This document shows positions 46,473 to 56,917 of a stretch of DNA of 64,000 nt, one piece after another. The position numbers and the translations under genes are program-made. The notes beneath the pieces were generated by a model that had not been told where the DNA came from, ran no database searches, and saw nothing but the letters and a program-made list of their open reading frames with translations. Positions within the stretch are counted from its first letter, which is position 1; each line of letters starts with the position of its first letter. This DNA is from Microvirga brassicacearum (GTDB lineage: Bacteria; Pseudomonadota; Alphaproteobacteria; Rhizobiales; Beijerinckiaceae). The stretch spans positions 186,001 through 250,000 of the forward strand of contig NZ_VCMV01000014.1 in NCBI RefSeq assembly GCF_008757455.1, read 5' to 3'.

Positions 46473-46988
46473 ATGAGGGTTCAGATCATGCCTTGCCCCT
46501 CGCGCCGCGGCTTTATCCTCGGGCTGACTGCCCTTTCTGTCGCGGCGCCCCTCCCCGCCACGGCCCAGGCCTTCCCGCAATTCTTCTCATCCCTGTCGGT
46601 GGATGTGAGCGTGCTCAAGGCGAAGGGGCTCGGGCCCTTCGCCGATCTCGTCGCGGCAGCGACGCTCGATGAACTCCGGCGCTCTTTCGGTGACCGGATC
46701 GATCCGCGCGGCCCTCGCCTCGTCGTGCGTATCACGGGGGTCGTCCTGACCGCGTTCCCCGACGGCGGTGGAGAGCGGTGGTGGGGCGGAGGCCCGGGCG
46801 GCGGCGGGACCGATTCGGTCAGCGGCGAAGCTCTGGCGATCGGGCCGCGCGGCGAAGTCATCGCCCGGCACCCGCAACTGGCGGTTCTCGATGTCCGCAC
46901 CAGCGCCCTGACCCCGAACGAGCAGGGCCGCGCGGTGGCGGTCGCCCGACATTATGTCCGATGGCTTCGGCGGGACTTGATCAGCTAA
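46473..46988 (+). CDS. secreted hypothetical protein, possible Tat substrate
   Basis: 171 residues. The N-terminus PSRRGFILGLTALSVAAPLPATAQA has the SRRxF twin-arginine pattern and a hydrophobic core ending in an AxA-type site. The mature part contains a Gly/Trp-rich loop (GGGERWWGGGPGGGG, about 98-112) between two short conserved-looking blocks. No family is recognised. It follows greA by 26 bases. Its last codons overlap the minus-strand Lrp gene. Confidence 0.7.
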   Translation: MRVQIMPCPSRRGFILGLTALSVAAPLPATAQAFPQFFSSLSVDVSVLKAKGLGPFADLVAAATLDELRRSFGDRIDPRGPRLVVRITGVVLTAFPDGGGERWWGGGPGGGGTDSVSGEALAIGPRGEVIARHPQLAVLDVRTSALTPNEQGRAVAVARHYVRWLRRDLIS

Positions 46989-47463
46989 TCTCGGCCGCAG
47001 CTTCAATCGGAATCAGCGGCTCGTCCTTGATCATGTCGAGCGCCAGCGCCGTGCGCACGTTCCGGACGTTTGCGAGCGAGGTCAGATCGGAGACGAAACT
47101 CTGGAAGGCGCCCAGATTGGGCGCGACGCATTTCAGGATGAAGTCGATATCGCCGGAGAGCTTCCAGCATTCGCGCACCACCGTCCATCCGGTGATGTGG
47201 TCCTCGAATGCCTTGAGTTCAGTCTGCCCCTGGACCGACAATTGCACCATGGCGAAGCACACGATCTCGAAGCCGAGCGCCTTGGGATCGAGCATCGCCC
47301 GGTAGGCCTTGATGATTCCGGAACTTTCAAGCGCCCGCACCCGCCGCAGGCACGGGGGTGCCGAGAGGCCCACGCGCCGCGCCAGCTCCACATTGGTGAT
47401 GCTGCCGTCGGCCTGCAGTTCCTTCAGAATGGCCCAGTCGATGGAATCGAGACGTCCGCGCAC
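46981..47463 (-). CDS. Lrp/AsnC family transcriptional regulator
   Basis: 160 residues starting at GTG 47463, seven bases after GGAG. AsnC-type helix-turn-helix (LDSIDWAILKELQADGSITNVELARRVGLSAPPCLRRVRALESSGII) and RAM ligand-binding domain (CFAMVQLSVQGQTELKAFEDHI...). Probably responds to an amino acid. It overlaps the end of the preceding plus-strand gene by eight bases. Confidence 0.9.
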   Translation of the reverse strand: MRGRLDSIDWAILKELQADGSITNVELARRVGLSAPPCLRRVRALESSGIIKAYRAMLDPKALGFEIVCFAMVQLSVQGQTELKAFEDHITGWTVVRECWKLSGDIDFILKCVAPNLGAFQSFVSDLTSLANVRNVRTALALDMIKDEPLIPIEAAAEIS

Positions 47464-47599
47464 GTGATCTCCGGGAAAAGCTCGTCTGTGGTGACTAGAC
47501 GGTGTAGACGGTGGACACAAGCAGCCCTCGCCCCGTCATCGCAACGAACCTCATGAACTCCACAGGCACCTTGATCGATTCTTGCGCAGACCCGTCCAC

Positions 47600-48610
47600 A
47601 TGATGTCCCTTTCTCCCCTGACAGCGTGGGTTCTGACGGATGGCAAGGCCGGGGACGAACTGCAGGCGCTGAGCGTCGCGGAGGCGCTCGGGCTCGATCC
47701 GGAGATCCGTCGCGTCCGCCCCCGGCCGCCCTTCAGCTGGTTCATGCCCTGGGGGCCCATCGATCCGCGCGAACGCCCGGGCGCTCACAATTCACCGCTG
47801 GCCCCCCCTTTCCCCGACCTTCTCATCGCATCCGGCCGACGGTCGGTGCCCTATTTGCGATTCGCGCGGCACGCCTCGGGAGGGCGGACCTTCACGGTGT
47901 TTCTGAAGGACCCTCGGACCGGCCCTTCCGCCGCCGACTTCATTTGGGCGCCGAGCTACGACCGGATCCGCGGGCCGAATGTCCTCAACACGCTCACGCC
48001 GCCCCACCGGATTTCGCCCGAGCGGCTCGCCGAGGCGCGGGCAGCGCCCGATGGGCGGCTCGCAGGCCTGCCCCATCCTCGGGTGGCGGTGCTGGTGGGC
48101 GGCGACAGCCGCCATCACCGCTTTGCCGGCGAGGACATTGCGCGCTTCGCCGACGATCTGACGGCGTTGGCCGGGACCGGTGCCGGGCTGATGATGACGG
48201 CCTCGCGCCGCACTCCCGAGGCATTGCGCCAGCGCCTGATCGCGTTGGCGAAGGCCCATGGCGGCTTCTTCTGGGACGGCGAAGGCTCAAACCCCTACGT
48301 GGCGCTGCTGGCCCTGGCGGATTTCATCGTCGTCACGGCGGATTCGTTCAACATGATCGGCGAAGCCGCGGCGACGGGCGTTCCCGTGCTGGTCTTCGAG
48401 CCGCATGGCGGCCATCCCAAGCTCGACACCTTCCTGCGGGCTTTGAAAGCCGAGGGAATTGTGCATGCTTTCAGGGGTCGTCTTGAAGGCACCCCCTACG
48501 AGCCCTTAAATTCAACCTTTGACATCGCCAACGCCATCGCCAGAGGCGTGGCTTCCCATCGCCGCGCCCTCGGTCTTGCCGATGCGTCCGATGGACCGGA
48601 GAGACCTTGA
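47600..48610 (+). CDS. ELM1/GtrOC1-like family protein (glycosyltransferase fold)
   Basis: About 336 residues of the 'mitochondrial fission ELM1' family: AWVLTDGKAGDELQALSVAEALG opens it, followed by FPDLLIASGRRSVPYLRFARH, VAVLVGGDSRHHRF and IVVTADSFNMIGEAAATGVPVLVFEP. The latter resembles a glycosyltransferase-B nucleotide-sugar region. Bacterial role uncertain. The start is ambiguous between ATG 47600 and 47603. Its stop overlaps the trxB ATG. Confidence 0.8.
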   Translation: MMSLSPLTAWVLTDGKAGDELQALSVAEALGLDPEIRRVRPRPPFSWFMPWGPIDPRERPGAHNSPLAPPFPDLLIASGRRSVPYLRFARHASGGRTFTVFLKDPRTGPSAADFIWAPSYDRIRGPNVLNTLTPPHRISPERLAEARAAPDGRLAGLPHPRVAVLVGGDSRHHRFAGEDIARFADDLTALAGTGAGLMMTASRRTPEALRQRLIALAKAHGGFFWDGEGSNPYVALLALADFIVVTADSFNMIGEAAATGVPVLVFEPHGGHPKLDTFLRALKAEGIVHAFRGRLEGTPYEPLNSTFDIANAIARGVASHRRALGLADASDGPERP

Positions 48611-49572
48611 TGGCCCATACCCACGCCAAGCTTATCATCATCGGCTCCGGCCCAGCCGGCTACACGGCGGCGATCTACGGTGCCCGCGCCATGCTTGAAC
48701 CGTTGCTCATCTCCGGCTTCCAGCCCGGCGGGCAGTTGATGATCACCACCGATGTGGAGAATTACCCCGGCTTCGCGGATGTGATCCAGGGTCCCTGGCT
48801 CATGGAACAGATGCGGATGCAGGCCGAGCATGTGGGCACCCGGATGATCGCCGATCACGTGGTGAAGGCGGATCTCAGCCAACGCCCGTTCCGGCTGGAG
48901 GCCGATTCCGGCGCCACCTTCACGTGCGATTCGCTCGTCATCGCCACCGGCGCCCAGGCCAAATGGCTCGGCTTGCCCTCCGAGGCGAAGTTTCAGGGCT
49001 TCGGGGTCTCGGCCTGCGCCACCTGCGACGGCTTTTTCTTCCGCGGCAAGGAAGTCGTGGTGGTCGGCGGCGGCAACACGGCGGTCGAGGAGGCCCTCTA
49101 CCTCGCCAATCTTGCCGCCAAGGTGGTGGTCGTCCACCGCCGCGATTCGTTCCGGGCCGAGAAGATTTTGCAGGACCGGCTCTTCAAGCACCCGAATATC
49201 GAAGTCATCTGGAATTCGGCCGTTGAGGATATCGGTGGCGATGCGGCGCCCCTCTCCGTCACCCATGTGAAATTGAAGAACGTCGTGTCGGGCCAGATTT
49301 CCGAACTGCGAACCGACGGCGTCTTCGTCGCCATCGGCCACAAGCCGTCGACCGAGCTCTTCGTCGGTCAGCTCGACATGAAGCCCGGCGGCTATCTCCA
49401 GACGAAACCCGGTTCGACCGCCACCAATATCCCGGGCGTCTTCGCGGCGGGTGACGTGGCGGACGATGTCTACCGGCAGGCGGTGACGGCAGCGGGTCTC
49501 GGCTGCATGGCGGCGCTCGAATCCGAGCGCTACCTGCAGGCAATCGAACTGACGCAGCAGGCGGCCGAATAG
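48610..49572 (+). CDS. trxB: thioredoxin-disulphide reductase
   Basis: 320 residues from ATG 48610. FAD motif IIIGSGPAGYTAAIYGARA, redox pair Cys136-Ala-Thr-Cys139 (SACATCDG), NADPH motif VVVVGGGNTAVEEALYLAN followed by HRRDSFRAEKIL, and the second FAD motif GVFAAGDVAD. Reduces thioredoxin with NADPH. The GAGAG ribosome-binding site sits within the end of the ELM1 gene. lsrB follows, as in other Hyphomicrobiales. Confidence 0.96.
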   Translation: MAHTHAKLIIIGSGPAGYTAAIYGARAMLEPLLISGFQPGGQLMITTDVENYPGFADVIQGPWLMEQMRMQAEHVGTRMIADHVVKADLSQRPFRLEADSGATFTCDSLVIATGAQAKWLGLPSEAKFQGFGVSACATCDGFFFRGKEVVVVGGGNTAVEEALYLANLAAKVVVVHRRDSFRAEKILQDRLFKHPNIEVIWNSAVEDIGGDAAPLSVTHVKLKNVVSGQISELRTDGVFVAIGHKPSTELFVGQLDMKPGGYLQTKPGSTATNIPGVFAAGDVADDVYRQAVTAAGLGCMAALESERYLQAIELTQQAAE

Positions 49573-49697
49573 CCCGCCCGCGTTGGGGTTTGGAAAATAT
49601 GTTAACCGTTCGGGCGGAATTCCTATTGTATCCAGCGGGCTCTCGCAGGACATAAGGCACAACCGGCCACGCGTGCGCTGGACACAAGGAACACGTC

Positions 49698-50588
49698 GTG
49701 GATTGGGACAAAATCCGGATTTTCTACACCGTCGCGGAGGCTGGCAGCTTCACCCGCGCCGGTGAGGATCTCGGCCTGAGCCAGTCCGCCGTGAGCCGCC
49801 AGATCAGTGCCCTCGAGCGCGAGCTGCGCGCCCCGCTTTTTCACCGCCATGCCCGCGGACTGATCCTGACCGAGCAGGGCGACCTATTGTTTCGCGCGGC
49901 CCGCGACATGCGGATGCGGCTCGAGACCACGAAGGCTCGCCTAGTCGATACCAGCGAGCGCCCGTCCGGCACCCTGAAAGTCACCACCACGGTTGGCCTC
50001 GGCTCGATCTGGCTGGCGCAGAGGATCGGTGAATTTCTCGATCTCTATCCGGATGTCCGCGTCGAACTGATTCTCAACAACGAGGAACTGGACCTCGCCA
50101 TGCGCGAGGCCGACGTGGCGATCCGCCTGCGCCGTCCGGCCCAGCCGGATCTGATCCAGCGCCGTCTCTTCACGATCCATTTCCACGTTTACGCATCGAC
50201 GGATTATCTCAAGCGCTTCGGCGAACCGGCCACGATCGCCGATCTGGACAAGCACAGGATCGTCTCGTTCGGCGGTCAGGAGCCATCGTATCTTTTGGCC
50301 GTGCACTGGCTGTCGACGGCGGGGCGCGACGGGATGGAGCCGCGCCAATATCACTACATGGTCAACAACATCACGGCGCTGAAGCTCGCGGTTGAAACCG
50401 GAGCCGGCATCGCCGTGCTGCCGGATTATGCGGTGGTGGGAAATCCGAACCTGACGCAGATTCTGCGCGACGTGGAAATGCCCTCGCTCGACAGCTATCT
50501 CGTCTATGCCGAAGAAATGCGCTCGGTTGCGCGCGTGCAGGCGTTTCGCGATTTCCTCATCACGAAAGCGCAGCGCTGGACATTCTAA
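49698..50588 (+). CDS. lsrB: LysR-type regulator LsrB/VtlR
   Basis: 296 residues with the opening MDWDKIRIFYTVAEAGSFTRAGEDLGLSQSAVSRQISALE that is characteristic of LsrB/VtlR. The gene lies downstream of trxB, where lsrB is found in Sinorhizobium as I recall. In Hyphomicrobiales this regulator controls AbcR small RNAs, envelope and stress genes. This protein contains no cysteine, so it cannot use the cysteine redox sensing reported for the Sinorhizobium protein. GTG start with AAGGA upstream. A candidate AbcR-like RNA follows. Confidence 0.85.
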   Translation: MDWDKIRIFYTVAEAGSFTRAGEDLGLSQSAVSRQISALERELRAPLFHRHARGLILTEQGDLLFRAARDMRMRLETTKARLVDTSERPSGTLKVTTTVGLGSIWLAQRIGEFLDLYPDVRVELILNNEELDLAMREADVAIRLRRPAQPDLIQRRLFTIHFHVYASTDYLKRFGEPATIADLDKHRIVSFGGQEPSYLLAVHWLSTAGRDGMEPRQYHYMVNNITALKLAVETGAGIAVLPDYAVVGNPNLTQILRDVEMPSLDSYLVYAEEMRSVARVQAFRDFLITKAQRWTF

Positions 50589-50709
50589 TCAGCCAAGCTT
50601 GGCAACGTGACCTTTTTGTGGCGGCTCACGATATGAGCCATGCACTCGCTGCAGCCCTTTTATGATGCATGCTGCATTGCAAAAGAGCACGATGCAGCCG
50701 ATATCAGCA

Positions 50710-50837
50710 TTGGTCGAATTCAACGCGGCATCACTTTCTTCCTCCCGGTGATACCGCGTCGGCCGTTCCCTCTGGAAGGTTTTGACTCTCTTTAGTCGGA
50801 CCTCTACTTTGCCGGGCCTCGTGCCCGGCTTTTTTTT
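50710..50837 (+). ncRNA. candidate AbcR-like (alpha-r15) trans-acting small RNA
   Basis: Between lsrB and fadD, a possible promoter (TTGCAA at 50677-50682, weak GATATC at 50700-50705) precedes about 125 bases with no open frame. Hairpin 1 pairs CGCGG.ATCAC (50724-50734) with GTGAT.CCGCG (50748-50758) and exposes loop TTTCTTCCTCCCG, an anti-Shine-Dalgarno sequence. Small stems TTCC/GGAA (50766-50777) and GACT/AGTC (50784-50797) follow, then a strong terminator. Size, loop and adjacency to lsrB/vtlR all fit AbcR RNAs. The ends are estimates. Confidence 0.6.
50811..50837 (+). terminator. rho-independent terminator downstream of lsrB / small RNA
   Basis: Perfect stem GCCGGGC / GCCCGGC (50811-50829, loop CTCGT) followed by eight T residues (50830-50837). 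A textbook terminator on the plus strand. It lies 220 bases beyond the lsrB stop, better explained by an independent small transcript than by lsrB itself. Confidence 0.9.
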
Positions 50838-50882
50838 GCGTTGTCGAGATGCCGCGCACTTCTCCGCTCCGGTAACATCGCC

Positions 50883-52619
50883 TCAGCGGTGGCTCGCGAC
50901 TTCGTCCTTGAGCGCGCGTCTCAACACTTTGCCTACGTTCGTCTTCGGCAGCGTGTCGCGAAACTCGATTCGCTTCGGCACCTTGTAGGCCGTGAGATTG
51001 TCGCGACAGAACTGCCGGAGAGCATCGACGGTGAGTGCCGGATCCTTGCGCACCACGTAAGCCGCCACGAGTTCTCCGCCCTCGCCGTCAGGCACGCCAA
51101 TCACCGCCGATTCCATCACGCCCGGATGCATCGCGATCACATCCTCGACCTCGTTGGGATAGACGTTGAAGCCGGAAATCAGGATCATGTCCTTCATGCG
51201 GTCGACGATCTTCACCTGTCCGTCAGGGAGAATGACCGCTACGTCGCCAGTCCGGAAAAACCCATCGGGTGTCCTGGCCTTCGCGGTCTCTTCGGGCTTT
51301 TGCCAATAGCCCGCCATCACCTGCGGCCCCTTCACGCACAATTCGCCGCGCTCGCCGAACGGCAGGACCGCATTGTCCGGCGCGCGAACGGAAATATCGG
51401 TCGACGGCACGGGATAACCGATGGTTCCGGTAAACTCCTTGATGTCCAGGCGATTGACGCAAACCACCGGAGAGGTTTCCGAAAGGCCGTATCCCTCGAT
51501 AATCGGCGAGCCGCTGACCTCCTGCCACTTCTTTGCGACCGACGCCTGCGTTGCCATACCGCCGGAAATCACAAACACGAGGTGCGAGAAATCCACGTCC
51601 TCGATGCCCGGCGCATGCGCCAATGCGTTGTAGAGCGTGTTGACGCCGCACATGAGCGTGAAAGGACGCGCTCTCAACGTCTTCACGAAGCCCGGAATGT
51701 CGCGCGGATTTGTAATCAACAACTGGCATCCGCCGATCCTCAGCATCAGCAGCGCACAGGCCGTCAATCCAAAGATGTGATAGAGCGGCAAGGCCGTGAC
51801 CATCACGTGATCGGTGCGCTCCCCGAAATACGGCACCATCCACGCCTCGCATTGCATCACGTTCGCCACCACGTTGCGATGGAGCAGCATTGCGCCTTTG
51901 GCCACGCCGGTCGTGCCGCCGGTATATTGCAGGAACGCGATATCATCCGGCGAGACATCAATCGCCGTGGGCGGCTTTTGCGCACCTTTGGACATCACAT
52001 CCCTGAACGGGATCGCGCCGGCGAGCGTGAACGGCTTGACGGCCTTCTTCACATAACGCGACACGAGATTGATGATCGACCCCTTCAACCCGAGCAGGTC
52101 ACCAGGTTTCACGATGACGATCTGATCGAGCTTCAGATCGGCCTCCGCCGCTTCGACCGTGGCTGCGAAATTCTCGAGTACGAACAGAAGGCGCGCACCG
52201 GAATCGCGCATCTGCTGGACCAGTTCGCGCGGCGTATAGAGCGGGTTGATGTTGACGACCGTCGCACCAGCGTTGAGCACGCCGTACAGGATCGGCGGGT
52301 AGGCCATCACGTTGGGCAGCATGATGGCGACCCGGTCGCCTTTTCCGATGCCGAGGCTCTGCAGCCACGAGGTCACTTTTGCAGCCTCGCGTCCAAGCTC
52401 CGCATAGGTCATCTGCTTGCCGAAACTTTCAACCGCCGGCCGGTCCGCGTAGGCGGTGACGCCGTGCCGGAAGAAGTCCACGAGCGTGCCGATCTGTGTC
52501 TCGTCGATCGTGTGCGGAACCTTGGGAGGATAGGATTTCAGCCAGGGGCGCGACGCCGACGCGGAGGCGGAAATTGCGGTTTCGGAACCTGGCGCGGCCG
52601 CCGACCCAGTGACGTTCAT
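50883..52619 (-). CDS. fadD: long-chain fatty-acid-CoA ligase (FadD type)
   Basis: 578 residues: A3 loop QYTGGTTGVAKGAMLLHRN (about 215), EGYGLSETSPVV (A5), GDVAVILPDGQVKIVDRMKDMILISGFNVYPNEVED (A7/A8) and a C-terminal Lys block KTNVGKVLRRALK. Activates fatty acids for degradation. GGAGGA lies before ATG 52619. The ATP loop reads TGGTTG rather than SGTTG, a normal FadD variant. In Xanthomonas the DSF turnover ligase RpfB is a FadD homologue, so this gene is one of several candidates for that role. Confidence 0.93.
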   Translation of the reverse strand: MNVTGSAAAPGSETAISASASASRPWLKSYPPKVPHTIDETQIGTLVDFFRHGVTAYADRPAVESFGKQMTYAELGREAAKVTSWLQSLGIGKGDRVAIMLPNVMAYPPILYGVLNAGATVVNINPLYTPRELVQQMRDSGARLLFVLENFAATVEAAEADLKLDQIVIVKPGDLLGLKGSIINLVSRYVKKAVKPFTLAGAIPFRDVMSKGAQKPPTAIDVSPDDIAFLQYTGGTTGVAKGAMLLHRNVVANVMQCEAWMVPYFGERTDHVMVTALPLYHIFGLTACALLMLRIGGCQLLITNPRDIPGFVKTLRARPFTLMCGVNTLYNALAHAPGIEDVDFSHLVFVISGGMATQASVAKKWQEVSGSPIIEGYGLSETSPVVCVNRLDIKEFTGTIGYPVPSTDISVRAPDNAVLPFGERGELCVKGPQVMAGYWQKPEETAKARTPDGFFRTGDVAVILPDGQVKIVDRMKDMILISGFNVYPNEVEDVIAMHPGVMESAVIGVPDGEGGELVAAYVVRKDPALTVDALRQFCRDNLTAYKVPKRIEFRDTLPKTNVGKVLRRALKDEVASHR

Positions 52620-52714
52620 ATGATATTTCCTCCGCAGTGACGCGGTCGCATGACGGGAGATGATGTCTCCTCTGGGATTTAACTTGGCGCGGCGGAGGAA
52701 GTTTGTCGATGGCC

Positions 52715-52743
52715 GGTTGGCCGGCGGGTCGCGCCGGCCAACC
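52715..52743 (-). terminator. hairpin downstream of the EF-G-like gene
   Basis: A 12-base-pair perfect stem GGTTGGCCGGCG/CGCCGGCCAACC with a 5-base loop, 20 bases beyond the stop of the minus-strand EF-G-like gene. No T-run follows, so it may act only partly as a terminator or as mRNA-end protection. Confidence 0.55.
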
Positions 52744-52763
52744 TCCAGTAAGCGAGGGTGGTG

Positions 52764-54803
52764 CTAGTGCGCCTTCTGCGTCACGGCCTCGGCGGGCTTT
52801 CCGCTCAACTCGGCCATGTGGTCGAAGCGGGTCGAAAAGGTCCCGACCCCGGCCGTTGCCGAGCGCAGTTCGACGATCAGGTCGCCGATCTCGCCTTCGG
52901 GAATCGTCGCGCTGAGCACGTCCCAACCCGCCCATCCCGGCCTCGAATCGTAGCCGAGAATCTGACCGCGCCGGGACGTCACCAGTCCGGTCGCCCTGGA
53001 GAGCGCGTCGGTGGGAATCGTGATCTCGACCGCCAGAACTGGTTCGAGCAGCACGGGCTTTGCCTTTGGCAACGCCTCGGCGAGGGCGAGTTTCGCCGCC
53101 GCCTGGAAGGCCGCATCGGAGGAATCGACCGTGTGGTACGAGCCGTCCGTCAGCGTCACCGCCAGGTCGACGACGGGAAAGCCGAGCGGGCCGCATTTCA
53201 CCGCATCCCTTGCACCGGTCTCGACCGAGGGAATGTACTGGCGCGGGACCACGCCGCCGGAAATGCGGTCGATGAACGCAAAACCTTCCCCGCGCGGCAA
53301 GGGACGAATTTCGATCATCACATCCCCGAACTGGCCGTGCCCGCCGGTCTGCTTGCGATGCCGCCCCCGGGCGGATGCCGGGGCGCGGATCGTCTCGCAA
53401 TAGCCGACCCGCGGCTTCGATGTTTCAACACCGACCTGAAAACGGGATTGCAAGCGCTCGACCGCCACCCGCAGGTGCATCTCGCCCTGTCCCAGCAGCC
53501 GGATCTCTCCGAGTTCCGGCGACGTCTCGACGATAAGCGAGGGGTCCTCCTCGCTGATCTTGGCAAGCGCGCCGGAAAGACGAACATCGTCCTTGCGATC
53601 CTTGATCCGCAGCGACAATGCGTAGACGGGCTCAGGTGGGGCATTCGACAGGATGGCTTCCGGGCGGGTCTTGCCCGCAGCGAAACAATCGCCGGTTGCC
53701 AAGCCCTCAAGCCTGCCGAAGCCGACGGTCTCGCCCGCTTTCGCCTCGGGAATACGCGCCGTGCTGGCTCCAGTGAGCGCCAGCAGCGACCCGATGCGCG
53801 CTTCGGCGCCGCGCGAGCCGACGACCGTGTCGCCCTCGTGGAAACCGCCGCGCAGCACGCGGCCGACCGAGAGCTTGCCGCCCTGCCCCATATGCAGCGT
53901 CTTCATGATCTGGGCGAGCGGCGCACCATCCTCCGAAACACCGAGGCGGGCACGGGTCTCGGCAAGTGTCGGCGCTTCGTGCCGCAACGCTTTCAGCAGC
54001 CGCGTGACGCCGTTTCCCCGTTCGGCCGAACCGATGAAGACGGGCACCACATGCTGATCCTTCAGCTCCCGCGCAAGATCTTCGAAGATGCGATCGCGAG
54101 GCGGGTCGATCTCGGAAATCAGGTCCTCCATCAGCGCGTCGTCGTAATCCGCCAGCCGTTCGAGCATGGCAAACCGCGCCTCGCGCTCGCGCAGGGATTC
54201 GCCGTCCGGAATGTCGACGATCTCGCTCGCCGCATGCTCGCGGTAGATGAAGGCGCGCTCCAGCGCGAGATCGATAAAGCCGACCGCAATGCCGTCTTTC
54301 CAGATCGGGATCTGGCGCAGCAGCAGCGGTGTGCGCGAGGCGACCTGCAGAAGCGCCAGCGTCTCACGCACCCGCCGGGTCGCCGTATCGATCTTGTTGA
54401 TGAAGACGAAGCGCGGAATCTCCGCCTCTTCGAGTTCGCGCAGCACCACCTCGAGGGCGGGAATCTTGCGCTCGTCCGCCTCGCACACGACGATTGCCGC
54501 ATCGCAGACCGGCGCGATATTGCGCATCTCGTGAATGAATTCCATGGAGCCGGGGCAATCGACGAATGTCATGCCGTCGTCGAGAAACGACACGCTTGCC
54601 ACGTTGGGCTCGATGCTCATGCCGTGGGAACGCGCTTCGGCGCTGGAATCCCCGACGCTGTCGCCATTGGTGACGCGCCCGGCTCGTCCGATGGTTCCTG
54701 TGCGTTCGAGGATGGCTTCGAGAAGTGTGGTCTTGCCGCTTTGGAACGGGCCGACGATGGCAATGCACCGCGGGCCCCCGGCTTCTCTGCCGCTGGTGGC
54801 CAT
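52764..54803 (-). CDS. elongation factor G-like GTPase
   Basis: 679 residues with the EF-G domain order but diverged: G1 GPFQSGKTTL (18-27), G2 region RVTNGDSVGDSSAEARSHGMSIEP, G3 DCPG instead of DxPG with Ala/His, G4 NKID, then domains II-V (HRKQTGGHGQFGDVMIEI in IV). This is the 'EF-G-like' paralogue widespread in bacteria, thought to act in ribosome-related stress or recycling rather than normal translocation. GGAGAC precedes the ATG. Confidence 0.9.
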   Translation of the reverse strand: MATSGREAGGPRCIAIVGPFQSGKTTLLEAILERTGTIGRAGRVTNGDSVGDSSAEARSHGMSIEPNVASVSFLDDGMTFVDCPGSMEFIHEMRNIAPVCDAAIVVCEADERKIPALEVVLRELEEAEIPRFVFINKIDTATRRVRETLALLQVASRTPLLLRQIPIWKDGIAVGFIDLALERAFIYREHAASEIVDIPDGESLREREARFAMLERLADYDDALMEDLISEIDPPRDRIFEDLARELKDQHVVPVFIGSAERGNGVTRLLKALRHEAPTLAETRARLGVSEDGAPLAQIMKTLHMGQGGKLSVGRVLRGGFHEGDTVVGSRGAEARIGSLLALTGASTARIPEAKAGETVGFGRLEGLATGDCFAAGKTRPEAILSNAPPEPVYALSLRIKDRKDDVRLSGALAKISEEDPSLIVETSPELGEIRLLGQGEMHLRVAVERLQSRFQVGVETSKPRVGYCETIRAPASARGRHRKQTGGHGQFGDVMIEIRPLPRGEGFAFIDRISGGVVPRQYIPSVETGARDAVKCGPLGFPVVDLAVTLTDGSYHTVDSSDAAFQAAAKLALAEALPKAKPVLLEPVLAVEITIPTDALSRATGLVTSRRGQILGYDSRPGWAGWDVLSATIPEGEIGDLIVELRSATAGVGTFSTRFDHMAELSGKPAEAVTQKAH

Positions 54804-54908
54804 GAAAGTCTCCTTCCCTGCCCCGAGAAAGCGCGTTTCTTGACCGTCGCGTTGGCGCCAATGCTCTGCCTGTCCTGTCCGGTTGGCAAGCGTGTTTGCG
54901 CAAACGGA

Positions 54909-54934
54909 AGCGGCCGGGCTTGTGCCCGGCCGCT
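54909..54934 (-). terminator. hairpin downstream of the DUF992 gene
   Basis: An 11-base-pair perfect stem AGCGGCCGGGC/GCCCGGCCGCT with loop TTGT, 22 bases past the stop of the minus-strand DUF992 gene. The following bases are moderately T-rich on the minus strand (TCCGTTTG). Probable terminator. Confidence 0.65.
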
Positions 54935-54956
54935 CAAATCCGATGATGGCGCGCGA

Positions 54957-55430
54957 TTATCGGCCCGGGCGCAACTCGAGATCGCCGACGCCGAGCGCGA
55001 AATTCAGGCCGGTTTGACCGCTCACCGAAAGCGGCTGCAGCGCGACCGTGCGGTTGTTGCCGCCCACGAGCACGTTCGCCCCGAGGCCGGCGCCGACGGT
55101 GGCTTCAGCGGTGGCGCCCACGTAGCTGCCGGCAAGGGAGCCCGGAGCCAAATTCCCCTCGGACAGCACCGCCCATCTGATCACCCCGCGCTGCGTGGCG
55201 CCGATATCGAGGCCGAACTTGCGAATGACCCCGGTATAGCGCTCGTTCGGACCCCGACGGGGATCGAAGACGCATGAGGTCGCCTTCTGCGAGCCCAGGA
55301 TCAGTCCGACGCCGCCCGCAACGTTGCAGGTCAGCACGCCGGTACGGGTGCGGCTTTGGGCACTCGCCTCGGTGGCGCCGAGCGCGGCGACGGCAGTCAG
55401 AACGGCGATTGAGGCAACGGCGCGAAACAT
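54957..55430 (-). CDS. DUF992 secreted protein
   Basis: 157 residues: signal peptide (MFRAVASIAVLTAVAALGAT, cut near ASA/Q) and DUF992 core, RTGVLTCNVAGGVGLILGSQKATSCVFDP, GVIRKFGLDIGATQRGVIRWAVL, LAGSYVGATAEATVGAGLGANVLVGG. DUF992 is a periplasmic or outer-membrane-associated family of unknown role found mostly in Hyphomicrobiales. The two cysteines near 35 and 53 likely pair. Start at ATG 55430 after GGAGAG. Confidence 0.9.
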   Translation of the reverse strand: MFRAVASIAVLTAVAALGATEASAQSRTRTGVLTCNVAGGVGLILGSQKATSCVFDPRRGPNERYTGVIRKFGLDIGATQRGVIRWAVLSEGNLAPGSLAGSYVGATAEATVGAGLGANVLVGGNNRTVALQPLSVSGQTGLNFALGVGDLELRPGR

Positions 55431-55591
55431 GGCGATCTCTCCAGCTATGATCAGCTTGGCCGTTAACGGCCAAAGCGGCGTGGCGTTCCAAAGGCTCAGG
55501 GGTGAATTTGGAAGATGCCGCCGGTCCCGCCCCTGAGGCGGAGGAGCCGGCGGTTGCCCTGTGACCCTCAGGGCCACAGGGCAACCATGAA

Positions 55592-56815
<1,224 letters not shown>

Positions 56816-56917
56816 TTAGAAGGGAATGGAGACGGCGCGAACCCGAAAGTGCTTCTGCCTAGACGACCCACCCGGGCGATCAGAAACCGCCAAGGGATCA
56901 ACAGGCTGGAACCTGTC

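Noticed and set aside
52758..55277. 839-codon plus-strand frame opposite the EF-G-like gene
   Set aside because: Mirror of the EF-G-like and DUF992 genes; no recognisable motifs.
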